Assembly: GCA_017518705.1 (NCBI GenBank) | Contig: JAFWUC010000056.1 | Coordinates: forward strand, 1-64,000 | Length of the DNA: 64,000 nucleotides | Reading direction: 5' to 3' | Source: Clostridia bacterium | GTDB taxonomy: Bacteria > Bacillota_A > Clostridia > Christensenellales > Aristaeellaceae | In this document: piece by piece, positions 15,486-21,712 of the stretch | Layout: every line of letters begins with the position of its first letter | Numbering within the stretch: position 1 is the stretch's first letter | The notes under the pieces: model-generated | What the model was told of the DNA's origin: nothing | Database searches by the model: none | Seen by the model: only the letters and a program-made list of their open reading frames with translations | Position numbers and translations under genes: made by a program

Positions 15486-16448
15486 ATGTACAGAAAACTG
15501 CTGTCGCTTTTACTGGCCGCGCTGATGTGCCTGTCTTCGGGCGCGCTCGCGGATATCGGGTCCGCCGTGTCCGGCGACATAGGCAGGTCGGACATGACGC
15601 CGGAGCAGATAAGGGAGTTTGCCGCTTCCCTGCCCGGGGACGTGCCCCTCACGGGGGAATTCAGCCTGCTGGGCGAATGGTTCGACGTCTCCGCCGAGGA
15701 GCTGGACCTGGACGCGGCCGAAGGCGCGCTTACGGGCGAAGACGTCAAGTGCCTGGTCTCCTTTATGCCCAGTCTTAAAAAGCTCACGCTGAAAGCGCAC
15801 ACGGAGCTCACCAACGAGGACATGATCCCCATCGTGGACGCGCATCCGGAGATCACCTTCGTCTGGACGCTCAGGCTGCAGACCTACGAGCTGCCCACGG
15901 ACCTGACCGCGTTCTCCACCAAGGTGGGGGAGGTGCGCACGTCCACCCTGACCAGCGAGGACTGCCAGCTGCTCAGATACGCGCCGAACCTGAGGGCGCT
16001 GGACCTGGGGCACCACCACATTGGCGACTTAAGCTTCCTGGAATACCTGCCCGAGCTCAGGATACTCATACTGGTGGACAACAACGTGAGGGACATAACC
16101 CCCATAGGCAGCCTTGAGCACCTGCAGTACCTGGAGCTGTTCGTGAACCCCATATCCGACATAAGCCCCCTTGCAAACTGCACCGAGCTGCTGGACCTTA
16201 ACCTGAGCTACCTGTGGTTCCACACGCTCAAGCCCCTGGAGGCGTGCACGAAGCTGGAGCGCTTCTGGTGCGTGTACACCAGCCTGAGCTACACCGAAAA
16301 GCAGAACTTCAAAAAGGCGCATCCGGGCTGCGACTGCCTGTTCCTTTCCGAGGGCAGCTCCACCTACGGCACCTGGCGCAAGCATCCCCGCTATTTCCAG
16401 TATAGGGAAATGTTCGATACGGGAGTGTGGAAGGAATTTACTGATTGA
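15486..16448 (+). CDS. Secreted leucine-rich-repeat protein, paralog 2 of 3
   Basis: 320 residues. Signal peptide MYRKLLSLLLAALMCLSSGALA (about 1-22), a spacer absent from paralog 1 (about 23-55, EQIREFAASLPGDVPLTGEF), then the same N-terminal domain (LDAAEGALTGEDVKCLVSFMPSLKKLTLKAH), internalin-type repeats (LRALDLGHHHIGDLSFLEYLPELR; LQYLELFVNPISDISPLANCTELL), and the conserved end GTWRKHPRYFQYREMFDTGVWKEFTD. The N-terminus and 5' flank are close to paralog 3, so the two share a recent duplication. CAGGGAAAAGCC before the ATG is a weak ribosome site. Confidence 0.85.
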   Translation: MYRKLLSLLLAALMCLSSGALADIGSAVSGDIGRSDMTPEQIREFAASLPGDVPLTGEFSLLGEWFDVSAEELDLDAAEGALTGEDVKCLVSFMPSLKKLTLKAHTELTNEDMIPIVDAHPEITFVWTLRLQTYELPTDLTAFSTKVGEVRTSTLTSEDCQLLRYAPNLRALDLGHHHIGDLSFLEYLPELRILILVDNNVRDITPIGSLEHLQYLELFVNPISDISPLANCTELLDLNLSYLWFHTLKPLEACTKLERFWCVYTSLSYTEKQNFKKAHPGCDCLFLSEGSSTYGTWRKHPRYFQYREMFDTGVWKEFTD

Positions 16449-16511
16449 AAAGAATCGGGGATTCATTTCAATCAAAAATATACCGCCCCGTTTTTGATAA
16501 AAACGGGGCGG
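16443..16511 (+). repeat. Pair of hairpins after LRR paralog 2
   Basis: The first stem GATTGAAA-a-GAATC (16443-16456) pairs with 16460-16473, overlapping the stop codon. The second stem CCGCCCCGTTTTT (16483-16495) pairs with 16499-16511. The joining AAAAATAT and flanks match those after paralog 1, but the stem sequences differ. Confidence 0.8.
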
Positions 16512-16516
16512 AAACA

Positions 16517-16737
16517 GGGAACGCTTTTTGCTGAAAATCTGCGGATTTTCCGACCGATGTGGCGCTCGCGGCTCTAACAGCCCACTGGGCTGTTATTCAC
16601 TACCGCTCGCGGGCGCAAAAAGCGCAGGGAAAGCTTTTTTACTCCCGGACGGCAAGCTGTCCTTCGTAAAAAAGCATCCTCGGGGCAGCAAAGCCGCCCC
16701 TGCGGATAAGAGCAGAACGAAGAGCAGAACGGTTTAC
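16517..16737 (+). repeat. Inter-LRR repeat block, copy B (with the 59-bp insertion)
   Basis: Same as copy A but with a 59-bp insertion at 16554-16612 containing GGCTCT, the hairpin AACAGCCCA/TGGGCTGTT and ATTCACTACC. The last stem is GGGGCAGC/GCCGCCCC (16682-16700), as in copy A. No gene is seen from 16449 to 17227. Confidence 0.85.
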
Positions 16738-16776
16738 GCGTCATTGCGAGCCGACTATGTCGGCGTGGCAATCCGT
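16738..16776 (+). repeat. CGTCATTGCGA module
   Basis: Arms GCGTCATTGCGA and GTGGCAATCCGT around the stem GCCGACtatGTCGGC (16750-16764). Confidence 0.8.
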
Positions 16777-16798
16777 TCCTTACGCCCCGCAGGAAAAA

Positions 16799-17018
16799 AG
16801 AACGCTTTTTGCTGAAAATCTGCGGATTTTCCGACCCATGTGGCGCTCGCGGCTCTAACAGCCCACTGGGCTGTTATTCACTACCGCTCGCGGGCGCAAA
16901 AAGCGCAAGGAAAGCTTTTTTACTTTCGGACGGCAAGCTGTCCTTCGTAAAAAAAGCATCCTCAGACCGGCGCAGCCGGTCTTGCGGATAAGAGCAGAAC
17001 GGAAAGCCTTCCCCCGAA
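16799..17018 (+). repeat. Inter-LRR repeat block, copy C (59-bp insertion; replaced last stem)
   Basis: Near-identical to copy B, including the insertion at 16835-16893. Between GCATCCTC and TGCGGATAAGAGCAG the stem is AGACCGGC-gca-GCCGGTCT (16964-16982), unrelated in sequence to the GGGGCAGC stem of A and B but perfectly paired. Confidence 0.85.
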
Positions 17019-17121
17019 GCGTCATTGCGAGGAGCACACGAAGTGTGTGACGCGGCAATCCGTACTCCATCATAAAAAGGACGGATCGCCACGGCCTGCA
17101 ACGCAAGCCTCGCGATGACGC
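17019..17121. repeat. Inverted pair of CGTCATTGCGA modules upstream of LRR paralog 3
   Basis: Plus copy 17019-17063 (stem CACACgaaGTGTG) and minus copy 17081-17121 (stem GGCTTG/CAGGCC with one G-U). It occupies the same relative place as 15281-15385 before paralog 2, with different stems. Confidence 0.75.
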
Positions 17122-17227
17122 ACGGACCAACGACGCACGAAAGACCAATAATTGCCGACCGCCGACCGCTGACCGCCGGGTAACGCCGCGGCAGTCCGTA
17201 TTATTAAACGAAGAACAGGTAAATGCC

Positions 17228-18190
17228 ATGTACAGAAAACTGCTGTCACTTTTTCTGGCCGCGCTGATATGCCTTTCCGCATTCGCTTTCGCGGAAGAGG
17301 CGGCGCCTGCCAAAGCGGACATAGGCCGGGTGTGGTGGCCGCTGGACAAGATAAGGGAATACTATGAAGGCCTGCCCGAGGGCACGGTGATGACCGGGGA
17401 ATTCAGCTACAAAGGCAAGTTCTTTTCCGTGGACGCGGAGGAACTTAACCTTGATACGGTGAGCGGACCCGTAAAGAGCGAGGACCTGGAAAACCTGATC
17501 GCCTTCATGCCCAACCTTAAGAAGATAATCGCCAAGTGGCACCCGGAGCTCACCAACGCCGTGATGATCCCGCTGGTGGAAAAATACCCGGACGTGTTCT
17601 TCGTGTGGGCACTCAGGATCAACAAATACAAGATCTACACGGACGTCACCGCGTTTTCCACCATGTCCACCGACTCCGACGCCCGCTTCCTCAAAAGCAG
17701 GGACTGCGAGCTGTTCAAGTATCTGCCGAACCTAAGGGCGCTGGACCTGGGGCACCACGACATAACGGACATAAGCTTCGTAAGGTACATGCCCGAGCTG
17801 CGCATACTGATCCTGGCGGACAACAACATAAAGGACATTTCCCCCATAGGCGAGCTCAAGCACCTGGAGTACCTGGAACTGTTCATGAACTACTACATAA
17901 CGGACTTGAGCCCGCTCGCGAACTGCCCCGAGCTGCTGGACCTGAACCTGAGCTACCTTAAGTTTACGAGCCTTCAGTCCCTGGAAAGCTGCACGAAACT
18001 GGAACGCCTTTGGGACGCGGGCGCCAAGGTCTCTGCCGAGGAAAGGGAAGCCTTCATTGCGTCGCACCCGAACTGCGAAGTGCTGTTCCGCCCCCGGGGC
18101 AGCTCCACCTACGGCACCTGGCGCAGCCATCCCCGCTACGCCCAGTACCGCAGGATGTTCGAAACGGGCGTGTGGAAGGAATTCGAATAG
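17228..18190 (+). CDS. Secreted leucine-rich-repeat protein, paralog 3 of 3
   Basis: 320 residues. Signal peptide MYRKLLSLFLAALICLSAFAFA, a spacer (about 23-58), the shared domain (LDTVSGPVKSEDLENLIAFMPNLKKIIAKWH), internalin-type repeats (LRALDLGHHDITDISFVRYMPELR; LEYLELFMNYYITDLSPLANCPELL), and the end GTWRSHPRYAQYRRMFETGVWKEFE. It is more diverged from paralog 1 than from paralog 2. The UPF0489 gene starts 5 bp after the stop, so the two are probably co-expressed. Confidence 0.85.
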   Translation: MYRKLLSLFLAALICLSAFAFAEEAAPAKADIGRVWWPLDKIREYYEGLPEGTVMTGEFSYKGKFFSVDAEELNLDTVSGPVKSEDLENLIAFMPNLKKIIAKWHPELTNAVMIPLVEKYPDVFFVWALRINKYKIYTDVTAFSTMSTDSDARFLKSRDCELFKYLPNLRALDLGHHDITDISFVRYMPELRILILADNNIKDISPIGELKHLEYLELFMNYYITDLSPLANCPELLDLNLSYLKFTSLQSLESCTKLERLWDAGAKVSAEEREAFIASHPNCEVLFRPRGSSTYGTWRSHPRYAQYRRMFETGVWKEFE

Positions 18191-18195
18191 ACCGG

Positions 18196-18894
18196 ATGAA
18201 CGTACTTGACATAGACCTGGACTTTTTCCTAAGCGACGTGTGCCCGCTGGCGGAAGAGGGGGAGCGCCCCGCGCTTACGGGCCGCGAGCCCTGGGAGGAA
18301 GCCCGGGTCCGCCGTTTTCTGGAGGAGAACTGCGGCCTTAATGAGGCGCGTCCCGTGCCCGGCAGGATATTCGAGACCCACGACCGGGCGCTGGACTTCT
18401 GGCGGGACATGATGCTTGAGGGGCGGCTGAGCGCGCCGTTTCGCGTCACCCACGTCGACGCCCATTCGGACCTGGGCGTGGGGCAGACCGAATACGTACT
18501 GAATGCGCTGCTGGCGCTGCCTCCCGAAAAGCGGGCGGACATCGACGCCTTAAGGCGTGAGGGGCACATAAGCGAAGCCAACTACCTGCTGTTCGCGCTG
18601 GCGTTCCGCTGGACGGACCGGCTGGAGAACGTGCGCAACCCCCGCTCGCTGCCCGACGTGCCGAAGGAGATACTGGAGGGGGAGGACATCCGCCTAAATT
18701 CCTTCGTGTCGCGGCTGATGGAAAACAGGCACGGCAGGGAGCCCCTGGTGCCCTTTATAAACTACCCGGATCACACGCTGTTCAAAGCCAAGGAGCCGTA
18801 CGGCTTCATGTCCGTGGCGGTGTCGCCGAGATACGCGCCCCGGGAGGCGGACCGCCTGCTGCCCCTGTTCGCCCGGTATATGATAAATTGTTAA
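18196..18894 (+). CDS. UPF0489 family protein, arginase/ureohydrolase-like metal-binding fold
   Basis: 232 residues. Two acidic metal-site motifs are visible: DIDLDFF (residues 5-11) and HVDAHSDLG (about 91-99), resembling the DxHxD-type manganese ligands of arginases. The UPF0489 family includes peptide arginases (OspR/FlmR type) that turn arginine of ribosomal peptides into ornithine, but other members have unknown roles. No RiPP precursor is recognised nearby. The start follows LRR paralog 3 by 5 bp with only a distant AAGGA, so translation may be coupled. Confidence 0.75.
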   Translation: MNVLDIDLDFFLSDVCPLAEEGERPALTGREPWEEARVRRFLEENCGLNEARPVPGRIFETHDRALDFWRDMMLEGRLSAPFRVTHVDAHSDLGVGQTEYVLNALLALPPEKRADIDALRREGHISEANYLLFALAFRWTDRLENVRNPRSLPDVPKEILEGEDIRLNSFVSRLMENRHGREPLVPFINYPDHTLFKAKEPYGFMSVAVSPRYAPREADRLLPLFARYMINC

Positions 18895-18909
18895 TTATTC
18901 ATTTCAGGG

Positions 18910-18938
18910 TTGACATAAACGGGGGCTGAGAATATAAT
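18910..18938 (+). promoter_or_regulatory. Consensus promoter of the tRNA-Gln/tRNA-Glu transcript
   Basis: TTGACA (18910-18915), 17 bp, TATAAT (18933-18938): a full consensus match. Confidence 0.9.
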
Positions 18939-18976
18939 ATATAAGTCGATCGGGCACGTTGTGTTCGGTTGACTAT

Positions 18977-19047
18977 TGGCGAATGGTGTAACGGCAACAC
19001 TAACGACTCTGACTCGTTCATTCTAGGTTCGAATCCTAGTTCGCCAG
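18977..19047 (+). tRNA. tRNA-Gln (anticodon CTG)
   Basis: 71 nt. Acceptor stem TGGCGAA/TTCGCCA with the U1-A72 pair typical of tRNA-Gln, anticodon loop CTCTGAC, T-loop GGTTCGAATCC. CCA is not encoded. Confidence 0.95.
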
Positions 19048-19054
19048 CTTTTTT

Positions 19055-19127
19055 GCCTCCATAGTCAAGCGGTCTAAGACGTCGCCCTCTCACGGCGAAG
19101 ACCGGGGTTCGATTCCCCGTGGAGGTG
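19055..19127 (+). tRNA. tRNA-Glu (anticodon CTC)
   Basis: 73 nt. Acceptor GCCTCCA/TGGAGGT, anticodon loop CTCTCAC, T-arm GGGGTTCGATTCCCC. It starts 7 bp after tRNA-Gln, so both are on one transcript. CCA is not encoded. Confidence 0.95.
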
Positions 19128-19134
19128 CTTAGCG

Positions 19135-19156
19135 GACACCCGAGAGGGTGTCTTTT
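19135..19156 (+). terminator. Terminator of the tRNA operon
   Basis: GACACCC, loop gaga, GGGTGTC, TTTT. Confidence 0.9.
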
Positions 19157-19181
19157 GTTGTATTATCGGAAAACAGTCAGT

Positions 19182-19199
19182 TCCGGGGCGCGCCCCGGA
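19182..19199. repeat. 18-bp perfect palindrome upstream of surE
   Basis: TCCGGGGCG joined directly to CGCCCCGGA. It lies between the tRNA terminator and surE; possible operator or cruciform, function unknown. Confidence 0.6.
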
Positions 19200-19237
19200 T
19201 GTCCGCGCTTAAATAAGGCGCACAGACGAGGTCAATT

Positions 19238-19993
19238 ATGCGTATCATACTCACCAACGACGACGGATTCGACGCGCCGGGCATCGCCGCCATGGCTAAG
19301 GCGCTGGTAAGCGCGGGGCACGAGGTGCGCGTTTCCGCCCCCGACAGGGAGAACTCCGCCGTGTCCCACGGCATCAGCATCACCCGCCCGCTCAGGGCAA
19401 GGAAGGTCACCGTGGAAGGCTGCCCGGGCTGGGGAGTGGACGGCACTCCCACGGACGCGGCGCGTCTGGGGCTGCACCTGCTCAAGGACTGGCAGCCGGA
19501 CGCCTGCGTGTCGGGCGTGAACCGGGGGCCCAACCTGGGCGGCGCGTGCATCTATTCCGGCACGGTCAATTCGGCCATGGAGGCGTCCATGGCGGGCTGT
19601 CCCGCGCTGGCGGTGAGCCTGGACAGCTTCACCTGGGAAAACTACGCGCCCGCGGCGAAGCTGGCCGTGAAGGTGCTTGAGTGGATGAAGGATCACCCGC
19701 TCAAACGCGGCGAGATCTACAACCTAAACGTGCCCGCGATCGAGGACGTCAGGGGCGTAAAGTTCACCCAGACGCTGGCGCCCGAATTCCTGACCGACGC
19801 CAACTACCAGGAGTTCACCAGCCACTACAACAACACCTATTACTTCCTGGACGACGGGGAGAACCCCCACTATTTCCCGGAGGACTGCGACAAGTCCCTG
19901 GTCAAGCAGGGCTGGGCCAGCCTGTCCGCCCTCACCTGGGACATCGCCGCCCGGCGGGAAGGCCTGCCCGGGGCGGGCGAGATAAGCCTGTAA
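19238..19993 (+). CDS. surE: 5'/3'-nucleotidase SurE
   Basis: 251 residues, normal length. Metal site LTNDDGFDAPG at the N-terminus, APDRENSAVSHGIS, GTPTDAARLGLHLL, and SGVNRGPNLGGACIYSGTVNSAMEA. It dephosphorylates nucleoside monophosphates and possibly short polyphosphate. It is followed after 10 bp by a membrane-protein gene with GGAG, so probably an operon. Confidence 0.95.
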   Translation: MRIILTNDDGFDAPGIAAMAKALVSAGHEVRVSAPDRENSAVSHGISITRPLRARKVTVEGCPGWGVDGTPTDAARLGLHLLKDWQPDACVSGVNRGPNLGGACIYSGTVNSAMEASMAGCPALAVSLDSFTWENYAPAAKLAVKVLEWMKDHPLKRGEIYNLNVPAIEDVRGVKFTQTLAPEFLTDANYQEFTSHYNNTYYFLDDGENPHYFPEDCDKSLVKQGWASLSALTWDIAARREGLPGAGEISL

Positions 19994-20003
19994 GGAGACG
20001 GTT

Positions 20004-20639
20004 ATGAAGAAAGCCACCAAACGCACGGTCTGTGCGGGAGTGAACCTGCTGGCGGGGATAATGAGCCTTGCGCTCTACCTGTGGTTCATGAGCAAGTTCG
20101 GCCCCACCTTCGACTGGCTCAGCCGCTACAGCTTCGCCAAGTGGCCCTACATCGGCATGCTGGCGCTGGACGCGGCGCTGCTGGGCATACAGTTTATAGG
20201 CAAAGACGCCGCGAAGATACGCAAAACGGCTCAAAAGCTGCTCTTCGCGCTGCTTGCCGCGCTGTTCATCGTGACGGCGGTGTTCACCTGGCGGGCGGCG
20301 TATCCCCAGTATGTGGGCGACACGCGGGACACCATGTTCTATCCGCCCCTGGCGATAAAGGGCTGGATCACGGGCGCGGCGTTCGCCTGCGCCGCCGTTA
20401 TCGGGTGCTTTTTCGACACCAAACCGGCGAAAAAGCGGTTCGGCACTTTTGCCCTCGTCACGGCGGCGGCGCTGTTCGTGTTCATGGGCGCGTTCTACGC
20501 CATGAACAAGGACCTGATGGAGCTGCTGGAGATATTCGTAGCCGGCTGGAAGAGCTACGCGGCGGTGGCGGGCATCGCTGTGGTGCAGTGCCTGCCCCAG
20601 GTGCTCAGGCTGATCGCGCTGAAGGGCATGGTCAGGTAA
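20004..20639 (+). CDS. Hypothetical multi-pass membrane protein
   Basis: 211 residues, not recognised. Hydrophobic segments occur near residues 11-29, 46-65, 79-98, 117-136, 147-166 and 187-205, giving about six helices. A polar loop with PQYVGDTRDTMFYPPLAIK lies between helices 3 and 4. Start ATG 20004 is preceded by AAGGAGACGG. It sits in a likely operon with surE; no function is proposed. Confidence 0.75.
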   Translation: MKKATKRTVCAGVNLLAGIMSLALYLWFMSKFGPTFDWLSRYSFAKWPYIGMLALDAALLGIQFIGKDAAKIRKTAQKLLFALLAALFIVTAVFTWRAAYPQYVGDTRDTMFYPPLAIKGWITGAAFACAAVIGCFFDTKPAKKRFGTFALVTAAALFVFMGAFYAMNKDLMELLEIFVAGWKSYAAVAGIAVVQCLPQVLRLIALKGMVR

Positions 20640-20676
20640 GGCGATCGGGCTTCAGCTTACGCAGGCGGCGCCGGGC

Positions 20677-20705
20677 TTGCCATTTGGTGCGGGATATGTT
20701 ATCAT
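20677..20705 (+). promoter_or_regulatory. Promoter of the DtxR-type regulator gene
   Basis: TTGCCA (20677-20682), 17 bp, TATCAT (20700-20705). Confidence 0.55.
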
Positions 20706-20735
20706 ACCCCCGGATACCCTACGGAAGGACGTGAT

Positions 20736-21101
20736 ATGATGCAAATGAGCGAAAGCCGGGAGATGTACCTGGAAACGATACTCATCCTGTCCGCGACCCA
20801 TCCCAACATCCACGCCATAGACATCTGCGAATACATGGACTTTTCCCGCCCCAGCGTGAGCCGCGCCCTTAAGCAGCTCAAGGAAGCGGGGCTGATAGAC
20901 GTGGACGGAAACAACCACGTCACCCTCACCCCGCAGGGGGAAAAGATCGCGCACACCGTGTACGAACGCCACAAGGTGCTTACCAAGGCGCTTATGTTCC
21001 TGGGCGTGGAAAAGGAAGTGGCGCAGGAGGATGCCTGCCGCATAGAGCACGTGATAAGCCCCGAATCCTTCGAGGCGATAAAGCGGAAGATGAACGAATA
21101 G
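20736..21101 (+). CDS. DtxR/MntR-family metal-dependent transcriptional regulator
   Basis: 121 residues, the short form without an SH3-like domain. N-terminal winged helix (SESREMYLETILILSATHPNIHAIDICEYMDFSRPSVSRALKQLKEAGLIDVDGNNHVTLTPQGEKIA) followed by the dimerisation/metal region (ERHKVLTKALMFLGVEKEVAQEDACRIEHVISPESFEAI), where ERH, DACRIEH and neighbours supply metal ligands in the family. It likely represses metal uptake genes with Mn or Fe as corepressor. No transporter target is adjacent. ACGGAAGG precedes the start. Confidence 0.88.
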   Translation: MMQMSESREMYLETILILSATHPNIHAIDICEYMDFSRPSVSRALKQLKEAGLIDVDGNNHVTLTPQGEKIAHTVYERHKVLTKALMFLGVEKEVAQEDACRIEHVISPESFEAIKRKMNE

Positions 21102-21123
21102 GGGCGGCGCTTGCCGCCCTTTT

Positions 21124-21151
21124 AGCTTTCAGCTTTCAGCTGTCAGCTGTG
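21124..21151 (+). repeat. AGCT heptamer array after the DtxR-type gene
   Basis: AGCTTTC, AGCTTTC, AGCTGTC, AGCTGTG: exactly four units, 28 bp, followed by GAGAACC. Confidence 0.85.
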
Positions 21152-21153
21152 AG

Positions 21154-21343
21154 AACCTCATCCGTCACGGCTTTCGCCGTGCCACCAACGTCAATGCGCT
21201 CTCGTGGCTCTGGAAGTCCACAGGACTTCCATTCACTACCACTACGAGCCCCTTCAGGGAAGGCTTAATTGGACGCAACTGCCTGGAAGCCTTCCCCCTT
21301 GGGGGGGGGGACTGTCGCCCGCGCAGCGGGTGACGGAGGAGGT
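21154..21343 (+). repeat. Nested composite repeat with variable hairpins
   Basis: CCTCATCCGTC with stem CACGGC-tttc-GCCGTG (21166-21181) and GCCACC opens the unit. It is mirrored at the far end by CTGTC, stem GCCCGC-gca-GCGGGT and GACGGAGGAGG (about 21312-21341). Inside sits a module GGCTCT, GGAAGTCC-aca-GGACTTCC, ATTCACTACC (21206-21240), homologous in its arms to the 59-bp insertions at 16554 and 16835, and a GGGAAGGCTT/AAGCCTTCCCC pair ending in a run of ten G (21301-21310). No gene is seen in 21102-21712. Confidence 0.7.
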
Positions 21344-21383
21344 CGTCATTGCGAAGGCCGCAAAGCGGCCTGTGGCAATCCGT
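21344..21383 (+). repeat. CGTCATTGCGA module
   Basis: Arms CGTCATTGCGA and GTGGCAATCCGT around the stem AGGCCGC-aaa-GCGGCCT (21355-21371). Confidence 0.8.
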
Positions 21384-21395
21384 CCTTAATTTGAT

Positions 21396-21451
21396 GGGGT
21401 CATTGGTCATTGGTCGTTGGTCGTTGGTCATTGGTCGCCGGTCGTTGGTCA
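21396..21451 (+). repeat. Eight TTGGTCA-type heptamers
   Basis: Units GGGGTCA, TTGGTCA, TTGGTCG, TTGGTCG, TTGGTCA, TTGGTCG, CCGGTCG, TTGGTCA: 56 bp, twice the usual four-unit length. Confidence 0.85.
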
Positions 21452-21467
21452 GTAGCCGCCGTTTACT

Positions 21468-21511
21468 GCGTCATTGCGAGCGAGAACGTATGTTCGAGCG
21501 CGGCAATCCGT
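21468..21511 (+). repeat. CGTCATTGCGA module
   Basis: Arms GCGTCATTGCGA and GCGGCAATCCGT around a short stem GAAC-gtat-GTTC. Confidence 0.75.
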
Positions 21512-21643
21512 TCTACTTTTGACAGCAAGCGGAACGCTCACGGCTTCATCCCTGTCCGCGCCGGCAAGCAGCTTAAAGCTGATAGCAAAAAACCAAAAAC
21601 CGGCAGCTCACGCCCCAATTTACCCCAAAATAATAAAAATCTA

Positions 21644-21672
21644 TTGCAAAAGCTTTAATTATATGGCATAAT
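21644..21672 (+). promoter_or_regulatory. Promoter of the CNNM/CBS gene pair
   Basis: TTGCAA (21644-21649), 17 bp, CATAAT (21667-21672), in an AT-rich island. Confidence 0.6.
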
Positions 21673-21712
21673 AATCCCATTCTCCACCGAAAGGAAGCGA
21701 AAACTCCATTTT

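Noticed and set aside
15097..17018. Inter-LRR blocks as insertion sequences with a transposase
   Set aside because: No transposase-like frame; blocks are short and made of hairpins, with open frames only by chance.
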